Assembly: GCA_016748015.1 (NCBI GenBank)
Contig: JAAOMT010000675.1
Span: forward strand, 241,341 to 305,340
Source: Geosiphon pyriformis
Taxonomy: Eukaryota; Glomeromycota; Glomeromycetes; Archaeosporales; Geosiphonaceae
DNA: 64,000 nucleotides
Reading direction: 5' to 3'
The first letter of the stretch is position 1; every line of letters begins with the position of its first letter. The notes under the pieces are model-generated. The model did no database searches, was not told where the DNA came from, and saw only the letters and a list, made by a program, of their open reading frames with translations. A program made the position numbers and the translations under genes. Shown here in pieces: positions 1-12,710 of this stretch.

Positions 1-1008
1 ACACATCAGGCAATTGCAAGGATAGCCTCAGAGAAGACCCCAAACAGTGGGTAGATTTCAGTTCAGCCTCTGAGAAGGAGTACATAAACACACACAACAA
101 TCAAGAATTAAAGAATAACTTACATCACAACAGTAAAAAGAAAGCCTTCAGTGTAACAGTGACATTATCACACAAATAGAATTGAGAAACTCACAAAAGA
201 CTGATTGCAATTAAAGCGGGATATCAGCAATTAAATATAACAAGAAAACCATTCCATAACAGCGATAGTGGCAAGCACCAGTTCACAATAGCAGCCAACA
301 CCAACTGGTGATAGCAGCAAACACCAGGTTGAAATATCAAAAAGAAAGTATTTTCTCGTAGAACTACAAACATGTATATATACAGTAGTTTTAATATTGA
401 GAAATAATCAATCAAGTAATAAAAATCATAACTTATCAAGCAACAGATCCAATTTTATCCAACAAACTCCACTTTAAATCATACTTTCAAATTAAATATC
501 CCAAGAAACCTTTAAAAATCAAAAAGAAATGAAAAAGAATATTTAAAATGGAACTATCACAACCCAAAGTATTAAGAAACTTACTTGTATTATTTATTGA
601 ATAAAACTATCATTCATCAACTGAATCCCTTGGAAGAATAATCCTTGATCAAGATTATTCACGTTGTTACTAATTGATAAAAGCTTTATTGTGAGAATTA
701 GAAAAGCACTAAAGACCATTAACATTCTGTGTTTCTAGATTAGAGAAACACATCAGGCAATTGCAAGGATAGCCTCAGAGAAGACCCCAAACAGTGGGTA
801 GATTTCAGTTCAGCCTCTGAGAAGGAGTACATAAACACACACAACAATCAAGAATTAAAGAATAACTTACATCGCAACAGTAAAAAGAAAGCCTTCAGTG
901 TAATAGTGACATTATCACACAAATAGAATTGAGGAACTCACGAAAGACTGATTGCAATTAAAGTGGGATATCAGCAATTAAATATAACAAAAAAACCATC
1001 CCATAACA
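1..1008. repeat. 747-bp tandem repeat, 1.35 units
   Basis: Bases 1-261 recur at 748-1008, so the unit is 747 bp; the second unit breaks off where AT-rich DNA begins, and the array may extend left of the window. I see seven differences between the 261-bp copies and every one is a transition (A/G or C/T). The unit has no convincing ORF. It could be a satellite-like unit or the two ends of a short mobile element. Confidence 0.9.
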
Positions 1009-1030
1009 CCATTCTATTTTTAAAAAGTAA

Positions 1031-1147
1031 TTGTTGATTTAATTAATAATTTGATTATTAACTTAATCATTAACTTAATCATTGATTTAATTATTAACTT
1101 GATTATTGATCTAATTGTTAACTTAGTCATTAATCTAATTATTAATC
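1031..1147. repeat. 12-bp degenerate minisatellite
   Basis: About ten imperfect head-to-tail copies of a 12-bp unit close to TTAACTTAATCA (variants such as TTGATTTAATTA). It starts just after the truncated 747-bp repeat and marks the border of the extreme AT-rich block. Confidence 0.75.
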
Positions 1148-3689
1148 ACTTTTAATAGCTATATAAACAATAAATTTTTTAATAATAAAAAAACATGATT
1201 AAAATAACCAAATAAAATTTACTATAAATTACTTCTTCTTATATTACTTATTTTTTTTCTACTTTTAAGTATTTGAATATTTTAAAATAAAAGATTATTT
1301 GTTGGTATTTACATATCTTAATTTTTTTTTCTTAATTTATATTGTTAAAATTAGTTTAAGAAATAATTATTTGCTTTTGTAATTTATTAAATAAAAAAAC
1401 AATTAAAAAGCACAATAATATTTTTTATTAATTTTAAAAATTGTTAAGTTAAGACATAAAATAATAGCAATAATGTTTTTTTGTTGACAATTATGGACTA
1501 TTTTTTTATCTTTAAATTTTTAGAAAAGATTTATAATTGTAATTTTTATAAAACTGATCATGTATATTGAATTCTTACTTATTCAATTTACTTTCTTATT
1601 ATAATACCAAAAAAATCAAATATTTATTATTATCAATAAATTTTTGTCTATTATATAAAAAATTTAACCAACTTAAAATTTTTAAATACAAAACTTTTAA
1701 ATTTATTTATTTAATTATAATATCAATTTATAAACTAATATATTATATAACTAATTATAATATTTGGTGTTTTTTATAAGATATAATTTACAAAAAACAA
1801 AAACACTAATAAAATTAATTTGCAAAAATAGCAAAATTATAAATTATAAAAGCAAATTATCTGAAATTCACAAAATTTTTATTTTAATACTACAAAAAAC
1901 ATTTAAAATTATCTAATAACAGCTTGTTAACTAAATTAATTTTTAATTTTTATATTAATAAAAAACCCAGAAATAGCAAAAAAAATTATAAAAAATTAAT
2001 ATAATATATTAATTTTTTATATAATTACAACTTTGTATTAATAATTATAAAAATAAACTACAAAATTGAATTATATATTCCAAAAAAAATAAGTTATAAA
2101 TTTTATAGTTATTTTAAAAAAAATTTAATTATTTATTTAAAAAAACTATAAATTATCTTATCAATGAATTTATTATACTATTATATTCTAAAAAATACAA
2201 TTAAAATTCCAATAAAAAATATATTATTATTATTTATTATAAAGCCAAAAATCATATAATTTTTATTTTATAATAATCTTAAAAATTTTAATTTACTTAA
2301 AAAATATGTTATATTCTTTAAAAAATTCAAATTACAATTATTTATATCTTTATTTTTTTAATTTTTATTAATAACTAAAAAAATATTAATTTAAAAAAAA
2401 ATTAAAGATTAAAAAAATTTTATAAAAACTCAATCTTAAAACTTATTGTTATTTAAATTTCAAAAATAATTAAAAATTCAGTTATTTAAAATTCAATTAT
2501 TTAAAATCTGCTAAATTTAAACTTAATTACACCAATATATTTATTACCAATTTTATTTTTTTTACATATACTTTTATTATTAATTATATTAATAATATAT
2601 ATATTTATTGTTTAATTTGAAAATTTTATTAACAAAAAAAATAATACATAAATTTGGCTTAATAATATAAAAAAAACTATTATTATAAACAATTAAAATA
2701 ATATCAAAACAATATAAACAATTTTTTAATTTTTTTAAAACATGATAAATTTGTAATATTAAAATTTAATTATAAGATTCAACATATTAATATTCTTAAA
2801 ACAGTATTTTTACAATATTTTAATAATTACAATAGTATTATTAGATTGTAAAAACATTTTAATATTATAAACAAAAAAATAATAAAGTTGTTATTATTTA
2901 TTAGAATAATTCTATTATTATTTATATTAAATTCAAATAATAAATGCCAATTATTACATTAAATTATAGATTTTAAATTAATTTATTAAAAATTATATAA
3001 TAATATCTTTAAAAAAATATACTTATTATATCTAATTAATTTTTAAGCAATAATTATACTGACTAAAAATTTTAAATTGGCCAAATTAAAAACAAATCAC
3101 ATTTAAATTATTAATTTAATAATAAATAAATTATCTAAACTAAATACTAAACAAAAACAATTTAATTAATCTATAAATCAAAAATTAAAAAAATATTTAC
3201 CTAATAATTAAACAATATATTGATTTTTTTAATGTTACAAAAGCAATTAAAACAATAATTATGCTTAATATTAATTATAATAATTATTGTTAAATTAATA
3301 ATATAAATAAAATTAATTATAAATTAGAGTTAAATAATTAACAATTAAAAATTTGAGTATAAAAACTCTAATTATTATATTAAACTTAAACTACAAAGTT
3401 ATAAATTTACAAAAATAATATTAATATTAGTTTTATTATAACAAATAATATGATTACAACTAAAGTTAATATATATATTAATTTTATATTAATTACAATA
3501 ATTTTAAAGTATATATTAATTATAATTATAAAAACAACTATTATAATTATAATAAATATTTTAATATAATTTTTAGTTTAAATATTAAATAATAATTTAA
3601 GACCAAAAATTATTTAACAAAACTGATAATTGGTAAATTATTTATTAGTTGATTTTTAATAATGTTAATTAATAACAAAAAACTATTAC

Positions 3690-4560
3690 TAATAAAATTT
3701 AAGTTATAAATTAGCATAAAATTATTTTTATAATTTCTATATTTAATTAATAACTTAATTTGTATAAAACACATATATAATTAAAATATAATAATTAGAT
3801 TATATAATATTTCGAATTATATAATATTTAAAATTCATTAAAATATTTAAAAATTTGATAAAATGCCTAATAGTTTACAAAATAACTTGTAGTTTAATAA
3901 AATATATTTTTAGTTTACTAAAATATTTAAAAAAAAATGCTAAATTATAAAATAGTACTTTAATAAATTGATTAAAAAAAAACTTCTTTTTTTAATAAAT
4001 ATATCTTATTTAGAATTAAATTTTATTTTAGATATTTTATTTTAGAATTAACAATTAGTTACTACAAATTAATACAATAATATTACTTTAAAATTATCTA
4101 TTTTTAATTAATATTTTGAAATTAATTAACTATTAATTTTAATAACCATTAATAATTTTCAAATTTGGTTTCAAAACAATTTTTTTGAATCTATTTAATA
4201 TTTTTTTTTAGTTTATTTTTTTTTATTTTTTTTATATTATTGGATAGTCTACAATTAAAATTTTCTGTAAAAAAATTGACTATTATAGCAAAGTAATTAC
4301 ATATTATTTAAAAAGCTTACAAATAAATTTTTTTTATAAAAAAGCTGACTTTTATTACAAAGTAATTGGCATAAAATTGGTTATTTTATTATAAGTTTAA
4401 CAGTAAACACAGTTTAAAATATAGAAAGATACTTTAAAAAAAAATTAGCTTATTAAAAATTTATTAATTTTTATTAACAACAGAATTAACAAAAAAATAA
4501 CATTAACAACATCAAAAAAAGTAAAAAAACCTTTAATATTTTTTAAAGTTCTTTTAAAAA
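3690..4560 (-). repeat. Dispersed ~0.9 kb non-coding repeat, degraded copy
   Basis: This is the reverse-orientation, heavily AT-shifted copy of the repeat best preserved at 31.5-32.4 kb. Shared landmarks are the duplicated motif around GTAATTACTTTG, the string TTAGCATAAAATTAT, and a run of AAATATTT motifs. Around 3,925 it keeps the sequence that a LINE fragment interrupts at 29.0 kb, so it acts as the empty-site allele of that insertion. Confidence 0.65.
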
Positions 4561-5394
4561 TAATACAGCAATAATTAAATTAAAATGATAACTGTATTTA
4601 ACATAATAACTTTAAAATATTATCAGTCAATTTACATTTATTATAAACAATAATTTAAAATTCAAAACAAAATTATAGTTGTTAAAAAAACACTTTTTTA
4701 ATATATTAAAAACTAGATCAATAATTATTTTTTTAAAAACTATAATATTACAGAAATCAAAAAAATTTTCTTAAAAATTTATTTTATTATTCAAATAAAA
4801 ATTTAGAAGCTATTAGTACAAATATTTGTGTTACTTATTTCCAAGAACTTGACTACAATATTATTAAGTTTTATAAAAAAAATATTTTATTGATTTATAA
4901 TTTGTTTTTGAATTAGAATTAAAACCAAAAACAAACAGCAAAGAAAAACAAAAAAAATTTGACCAATTCAAATAACATCTAATATTCTAAAAACAACATT
5001 TAAATACTTGTAAATATCTAAACAAAAAACAAATATTAAATTTTTTTTTTTAATTACACTATTTTTAGTTTTATTTCTCTAAGCACAGATATTTAATTTA
5101 TTACTTAATTATTTTTTAAGACTAAAAAACTTTATAAAAAGTCTTATTCAACAGCCAAAAATAATTTATACAAATATTAATCTTTTTGATTATTTAGCAA
5201 AAAATTAAAGTAAACACTTAAAAATTTTAGCCAATAATGAGAATATTTTTAAACTTATTAAAAAAAAAACAAAAAAAAAACAAAATAGAAAACAAAAAAT
5301 TACAAAAAAAATGACTACTGTTTATATTATAAAAATTTTTAATTTTTTTGAAAAAAACATTAAAATTAGTTTTTAAAAATTTAAATTTTTTTTT

Positions 5395-5985
5395 GCAAAT
5401 TGGCAAGCTTTTAAAACTGCTTTTTTTAAGTAATTTACAAACAACATTTTAATTACTTTCTGTAAATATTTTCAAAATATCAAACAAAAATTATCTGATT
5501 CTATTATAACTTATATTAAAAAATTCAACAAACTTCTTAAAAAAATTTGCCAGTTAAAAATCAATACTTATTACATAATTGCTTAAATTTTGAATTAATT
5601 TATTGTTAGACTCAAAAACAAGTTTATCAAAAAAGTTTGTCCATATGTTTTAACAAATTTAATTATTGTTATTTAATATGTTAAAAACTATAAAATAACA
5701 ATAAAAAAAGTAAATTATATCAAACTTATTAATCTAGCTATTAAAAAAACCAGTTTTATAGCTGAAAAAAAAACTGACTAATTTATTAAAAAAATCGAAA
5801 CTTATTTTGCTAATTAACAACAAAAATATTAATTATTACAATAATAAAATTCTATTAATATGCTATTATTAAGTAATAATTTAAACTAAAATTCATATTA
5901 TTACTACTGTGAAATTTTAGAACATTAAAAACATAATTGCCAAAAATATAAAGAAATTAATAAAAATAAAATAATTAATTTTTTT
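5395..5985 (+). pseudogene. Decayed Ty3-type retrotransposon gag
   Basis: Starting at the TGG at 5401 one frame runs for about 190 codons whose only stops are TAA; there is no TAG or TGA. If those TAA are read as Gln the product looks like a fungal Ty3/gypsy Gag: a region with WQAFKTAFFK, then FNKLLKKICQL, a Gln/Asn-rich stretch near 5815-5880, and a Cys/His cluster near 5905-5945 (YYCEILEH followed by KHNC) at the place of the zinc knuckle. Family assignment is from pattern memory of fungal Gag proteins. The stop pattern suggests CAA-to-TAA mutation rather than random decay. Confidence 0.6.
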
Positions 5986-6529
5986 TTTAATAATAGTAAT
6001 TACTATTTATTACTATTATTATCTATTTATTATTTTTTGAAATTTCAGTCTAATTATTATTAACTTATCTTATTTTACTTTAATTTTAACAACAACAATA
6101 TTAGTTATCTCCAATATTAAGTTATTAATTATTAGCAAAAAAATTGATTTAACCAAATTAATTTATATTACAAAATTATTTTCAATTAAATAACAACTAA
6201 GTTAATTTTAATAATCAATTAGTGTTTTGTAATAATAATTAACAACCACCTAAATACTTCCACACTTAATTCAATTATTTAACAATATCTAAAAACCAAA
6301 ATTTTTATTATACTGTACTTCTAAAAAGTAAAACTACAGTTCAACAACAAAACTTTTTCAGCAATACAACAATTTTATTAGCAAAAATAGCTAAAAATAC
6401 CAACTTATTAAACATTTTTTTATTTAAATTTGAAGTCAATAAATTATTATTTCTGTTAAATAATATAATAATTTCTATATAAAAAGTAATTACTGTTATA
6501 TATATTAAAGCTTAAGTTAAAAAAAAACC

Positions 6530-7250
6530 AATTTACTTAATTTTAAACAGTAAATCTATTAAAAATATTATTATTTATTAATTAATACAACAATTTAAAT
6601 AAAATATTAACAAATCTGCTCAAACAATAATTGTTATTGTTAATAATATAAAAAAACTTCTATAAAAAAAAATTGACAATTTTTTTTTATAATTAACAAA
6701 AATATCATTTTAATCAAAGTTTTTATTATAAATATACTTTAATATTAAGTTTTTATTAAAAATAATTGACTTTTTAAATCTAATGCAAATTTAAATTAAA
6801 AAACCCAAAAATTAAAGATTTTATACTAAAAACAACAGATTAAAGTATTTGTTATTTGTAATACTTTCAACAAATAATTTAAAAAAGTCTTTTTATTTGA
6901 ATTTAAAAAAAAAAAAACTAATTATCAAAACTTATATGGCACTTAATTTTTAGTCTAATTAGACTAAAAAAACAGAACAACAGTTATTTAAACAATTATA
7001 ATCAATATTATAGTCCGAAAATTCAAATTAACAATTTATATTAGCAACAAACAATAAATAAACCAATAATTGATATGTTTTATACTTAAAACTATAACCA
7101 AAAAAACACTTCACATATATTTTATTAAAATATAAAGATTACAATAAAAAGCTTTTATTTATAAAAGTTTATATTTTATCAAAAAAAAATACAAAACTTG
7201 TACTTATTATTATTTTAAAATTTATTACAAAAAATAATTTAACAGGTTTA
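6530..7250 (+). pseudogene. Decayed retroelement protease region
   Basis: The frame beginning IYLILNS (6532 onward) continues with TAA as its only stops. It resembles a retroviral-type aspartyl protease: LILNS stands where LxLDSGS would be, then a KKIDNFF segment where fungal elements have a GEIDxFP motif. D-to-N and G-to-K/N changes fit G-to-A mutation. Further on (about 7100-7220) a segment resembling the Cys-rich tail of the same polyprotein is visible (LLKYKDYNKKLL). It lies directly downstream of the gag on the same strand, so both probably belong to one element. Reverse transcriptase and integrase were not recognised. Confidence 0.5.
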
Positions 7251-8149
7251 AGCAAAATAAAAAATAAAACAATATATCTTGTTTTATATATAGAGAACTA
7301 CTACCAAAAAATACAATTAAATTAATATTGTTATGAAAAAAAGAGTCTGTAATTAGATTTATTAATATATTCTTTTTATTTTCAAAAAAATAAAATAAAA
7401 AACTTCATTTACAATAGCTTACAACAATACTTTTAATGAATTTTACTATTATCTATATAATGCTGAAATAATTTATAAATTAATAATAATTTTAATTAAT
7501 AAAAAATTTAAGAAGATATTTATTAAATAAAAAAAGCAAAATATATTAAATATATTATAAAATTAGTTAAATTTAATTATGAAAATAAAATTAAACTTTA
7601 TTATCTAATTTTTAATCATGTTTATTTTCTAAAAAACTTAAATTCAATAATTAAAACAAATAAATATTTAGTTTTATAAGAAATATATTATGTTTTATAA
7701 TAATTAATAATATTTAAAATACTATGTTTTTAATATACTATTATTAATTAAAGATAATTAAAATAAAATTAAATTTAAATCACACAAAACACAATTAAAA
7801 TTCCAATAATTTTAATTTACTTTACTAAAAACCAATTTGTTTTATAATTCAAATTTCTGTTGATAACAAAACTATGTTAAAATTTTAAAAATTTACAATT
7901 ATAATATTTAAATTTTTAGAATTATTTAAGTTTTCTTATTATATCTAAAAATCAAATTTCTATTAATAATTTGGAATTAAACTTAACCATTTTACCAGTT
8001 ATTATTACAAAAAACAATATTTTAACAACTATTTTTTTTTTAATTTAAATAAAATACAAAACAAATTACTATTTAGTAAAACTGTCTTAAATATTAAAAG
8101 CTTATTATTATTATATATATTAATATTAAATTAATAAATATTTTATTAA

Positions 8150-8450
8150 ACTAATTTTAAACAGTAGTTTAACAGATAACATAATTATTAAACAACTTTT
8201 AAACCAATTAAGTTGTTAATATTTATTATTGTTAATAGATTTACTAAAATTTTTATTGACAAAATAAAAACTTTTTTTAAAATTAATAGTATTGTTGTAT
8301 TTATTAAAGTTTTTATTATAAAAGTTCTATAATATTAAATCCTTATTAAAAATAATTAATTATTTAAAATTTATGTTATTTTTAACTAAAATATATAAAA
8401 ATTTTAATTAAGTTATAATAAATATTATATTTAAATATTAGTAATTTGTA
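8150..8450 (+). pseudogene. Second decayed protease fragment
   Basis: The reading ILNSSLTDNIIIKQLL parallels the 6.5 kb copy (LILNSKSIKNIIIYQL) and is followed by the same order of hydrophobic blocks. It is a second, independently diverged copy, so at least two related elements were nested or tandem in this block. Only TAA stops were noticed where it was read. Confidence 0.4.
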
Positions 8451-11181
8451 ATTATTTTTAAATAATTACTATTATTAAATACTATTATTAAATTAAAAAT
8501 AAAAAAGCTTATAATTAAAACTTATTAAGTTTTATAGATTAATAATTTTTATATAAACTTATTATTACTATTTATTTAAAAAAACAAAAATAAAACAAAA
8601 ATAAAACAAAAAAAACCAATTGTTAATATTTTTTCTTATATATTATCAAACCAAAAAAACATTTCTATATGTATTTATTAGTATAAAATTCCAAAAATCC
8701 AAATTATCAATAATTAATACATATTATATTAACTATAAAAAAGTTATTTTTAATAAAAACATATTATAATAATAATAAAAAATAACTTACTATTATCAAA
8801 TATTATTGTTGATTTTGTGTTTTAAAATAATTAATTAACCAAAAAAACATAATAAATAAAACAATAACTTATATTTTATTTATAATATTATTTTAAAATA
8901 TAAAAATAAAATCTAATAAATAATCATAATCAAAATTAATAATATTATATTAATACAAATTTTTATAATTAAAAATATTTTTTAAAAAAATCTTACTTTT
9001 TCTAAATAACTCAAAAATTTTTCATAAATATTATTAAGTATTAATACTAGTTAAAAAAAGCATAAACAAAAACTTATAAGTTTAAATATTAAATTATACA
9101 AGTATTATTATATTTTATATTAATTTAAATATTATAATAAGTATAATTTTGTTTACAATTTATTATTATATATTTTTATTTAATTTTTAAAATTAATAAA
9201 CCAATTAATAAAAAAAAAAATTTAGAATTAAATTTAACCTTAATTTAAATAATATTTTTAAATCTGACAAAATTTAATTATTGTTTTTAATATTAAGCAA
9301 TATATTATGCTTTTAAACTTATTAAAAAAGCAAAAACTAAAATAGTTTAGCAATAATAACAAAAAAATTATGTTTAAAAAAGTCTATAATACAAATATTA
9401 AATTTAATTTAAAATATTTTAAGCAAATATTAATAATTTTAAAATTAACATTAAAAATTTTAACAATAATAATAATACAATTAATATTGAAATTTAGTTT
9501 ACTAAAAAAAAATAATGCAAAAAAAAAATAATTAATATAAAAAATATAAAAAGTATTATTATTATATTATAAATAATTTAAAAAAGTTTATAAAATTAAA
9601 CCAAAAAAAATAACATAGACCATATTTTTGTTTTTAATTTAAATAACTTAATTAATTTAATAAAAATAAATAAATTATAAATTATAATAAAAAAAATGAA
9701 TAGATTTAAATTTATTAAAAAAGTAAATAGTAAATATAACAAAAAAAATTATTAACTAAAAAAAAATAATTTAATTAATTATATTATTTTTATTTTATTA
9801 TATTGTTATTATTTATTAAAAATACTTAAAAAAATCAAAACTAGCTTTAGATTTTTAAGACAAAGTTAGCAATATATTAAAATAGAGTTATTATTATTAT
9901 TAATATATATATACTAACCAAAAACATTCAAATTTCAATTCAAAAATGATGTAAATTTTTTAATTAATATTATTATTAAATATTTAAGTTTAGAAATTGA
10001 AAAACAGTTATTATTATATGTTTTAAACTTTTTATAATTGTGTAAATATGTGAATTTTACATTATAAATTTAGATAAAAACTAAAGAATATTACTTGTTT
10101 TAAACAAAACAGTTAAAAAAAATGAATTTGGAAAACTTGAATTTATTTTAATAGATGTAAATAAAAGTACTACTCAATTAATATGTTAATATTTTTGTTA
10201 GTAAAAATAAGTTTGAAAGAATCAATATTATTTAATATTAAATTAAAATTGAAAAAATTATGCCAATAAAGCAAAAAACATATTAAGTATTATTAACAAC
10301 CCATTGGGTTATTTGACAGAATTTTAATCAAATATTAGACAATAATTTAATTTAATTATTAATGAACTTATAATTATTATTATTTATATTAATACCAAAA
10401 AAAAGAAAAAATTCACTAGGTTATTAAAAACTTAATAATATTATTTATGGTAATAACTATTCAATTTTACACAGTCAAGAATTGTTTAATTCTTTCAGTA
10501 AAAAGAAATAATTTTTCATATTAAACTTAAACAATTGACAAATAGTTATAAGTTTAACCAATAAAAAAAAGATAGTCTTTCTTTTAATTTCAGAATTTAA
10601 TGTTATTAATTACACAGCTAAAATCTGGCCTTTGTTTTCTATTTATATTTTTATTTAATTCCAAAGTATAGAATGTATATTCTCCACCAAAGATAATTTT
10701 TATAAATGGATCGAACTAATAAACATAGTACTTGTTCTCAGTTTGTTTTCATTTTAATATCAACAGAAGTTTTTCTTTACTAAGAGAAAAAAAATATAAT
10801 TTATTAATATTCCAATAGATAATTCTTTTGTTTTTAAAATTTTCTGTAATACTAATACAATAGCTTAAATGTAGTTAAATATGCGTCTAGCTTTTTTGCC
10901 TAATTCACTATCATTATATAGTGTAAAATTATAATTCAATTCGGAAAAATTGTTGCTTTATAAAAGGTTAAGAGTGAATCTGGTAAAATGAGTCATGTAA
11001 TTTTATATGGATTCGAATTAAGTACTTGTCGCCATTCAAAACTTGTAAGGACAAGACCAGCACATTACAATTATTGATAATAGGGCCCTAAAATATAATA
11101 AAGAAATTAAATTTAGTACATTTTTACAACAGATATTTTTGAACACTTACAACAATTCGAATGTGTTGTTCCATATTAATT

Positions 11182-12501
11182 TTATTTCTCTCCACCACTT
11201 GCTATTAATTGTCTTTGATACTCCTTAAATTTTCTCAACATGTTAAACGTGCCTACTTCCACTAAAATGCAAAAATAATATTCAAAAACATAACTTAAAT
11301 ACAATAAATAGAGTCAAAAGTTCAGTTAATACTATATACTTCATTTAATGAACTGAGTATTATTTGCTGTTCTAATTTTTCTAGATTATCATGTTTGATT
11401 TCTAATGTTTCATTGGAATCACTATTATTGGAATTATTATTTTTCTGATGAAATTGTCATAGCAAAAGCGAAAAAATTCAACAAGGTTATTCAAGGTTAT
11501 CTTAGTATAAATCCTTAATAATTACATTTGATTTGCCCATTTAATTACTTGAATATTCTTGAGTTGTAGTCTCATAATTAAGAGTATCAACTAGTTTACA
11601 ACACATATGATATATTATTACAGAAATTCAACATAGTTTACAAAACTAAGCATAAAAGCAAGCTTAATTATTATATAGTCAATGCCAAAAAACCTCCATA
11701 TAACTCCTGAGTTCTTTATCATTTTGTTTTATATCAATAGATTCTGCCTTACTCTCTTCCAAATCATTTGTTGCTTCTTCTTTCATCACTTTAGGTATCA
11801 TTAAACACGGTTTTTTAAATATCTGTAGATTTAACTCATCAATGAGTTCATGATTTTGTTGCTGACGAATGACATTGAGCAACTCCAGCCTGTTAATTTG
11901 TGATTTGTGCTTGACAACAGTCTTAAGAGCTAACGAGTGAGAACAGGTATAATTAACGAATTCCTATTCAAAATGTAAGATACCTTTTTATTTTCTAATT
12001 CAGTTTCTAGTTCTCTTTCCAGCTCAACAATTCCCCAAAAGTTCTTCACTTCAGGTCCTTTCTAAAAAATAGTGTGGAATTAGAGTTGATCAATACGATG
12101 AGATTGAACTGTCACCACAGAGGAACACATAAGGATTACATCCCACAAGCACTTCTACAACAGACAAATGAAGTGTAAGGAACAACACCCACCACAAAGA
12201 GGAACTGAAGAGGAATGACACCCCTATAACACCCTTTGTTGGTTGCACATCATCACCTATGACAGTTCAGAAAAATACAATATAAAATGTGACAGACCTG
12301 TTGTAAAAGAAATTCTACAAGTTCACATTGCTCCTTAATATGCTCATCTTGCTTCTCTTGTTTCTCTTCTTTAGTAAGAAAGTTCCTTAAAAACTCTAAA
12401 TATTTCTTTCGTAATATAGCTCACTTGAGTTTGGATTTGAGACGCAGAAAGGTTTCAAAGTCTTTAAAAAAATCAAGATATGACCATTGTAAATACGTGT
12501 A
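11182..12501 (-). CDS. Multi-exon coiled-coil gene, unknown function, 3' part
   Basis: Five exons fit together with GT-AG junctions and matching phases: 12501-12298, 12061-11984, 11921-11694, 11444-11333 and 11261-11182 (stop TAA). The joined product is about 239 residues, rich in Lys, Glu, Gln and Leu with strong coiled-coil character (for example VELERELETELENKK) and a C-terminus ending LIASGGEK. One in-frame TGA lies at 12423-12421 in the first exon (between KSKLK and AILRKK), which a single C-to-T from CGA would explain. No initiating ATG was found, so upstream exons are missing or lost. The 12297-12062 intron holds a C/A-rich low-complexity stretch. Family not recognised. It may be a recently broken gene; the consistent splice phases argue it was real. 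Confidence 0.55.
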
Positions 12502-12710
12502 CTATCGAAATATGAATTGATCGCGAGATTTCAAGGAAGACATCGTCAATTACAGATAAATGTACGCAAAATTTTTTCACAAAGAAAAGACACGCATCAC
12601 GAGGTATTAGTCAGAAGGTCGTACAATTAAATCATGCATGCAGAAGTTGTGATAACAATAAGTTTTGATCATAACTATTTTGAGAAAAGGTAATGCGTTT
12701 CTTGGATAGG

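Larger units (their letters stand above)
1150..10450. other. Extremely AT-rich block of decayed retroelements
   Basis: Roughly 9 kb that is almost entirely A and T, with only a handful of CpG dinucleotides. No intact gene is visible. Recognisable contents are a decayed gag (5.4-6.0 kb), decayed proteases (6.5-7.2 and 8.15-8.45 kb) and one copy of the dispersed non-coding repeat (3.7-4.6 kb). The remainder reads as saturated C-to-T/G-to-A mutated repeat DNA; I see nothing else in it. Confidence 0.7.

Noticed and set aside
1567-1779. ORF in the AT-rich block
   Set aside because: Only Lys, Asn, Ile, Tyr and Leu in quantity; composition is what near-pure A/T gives by chance.
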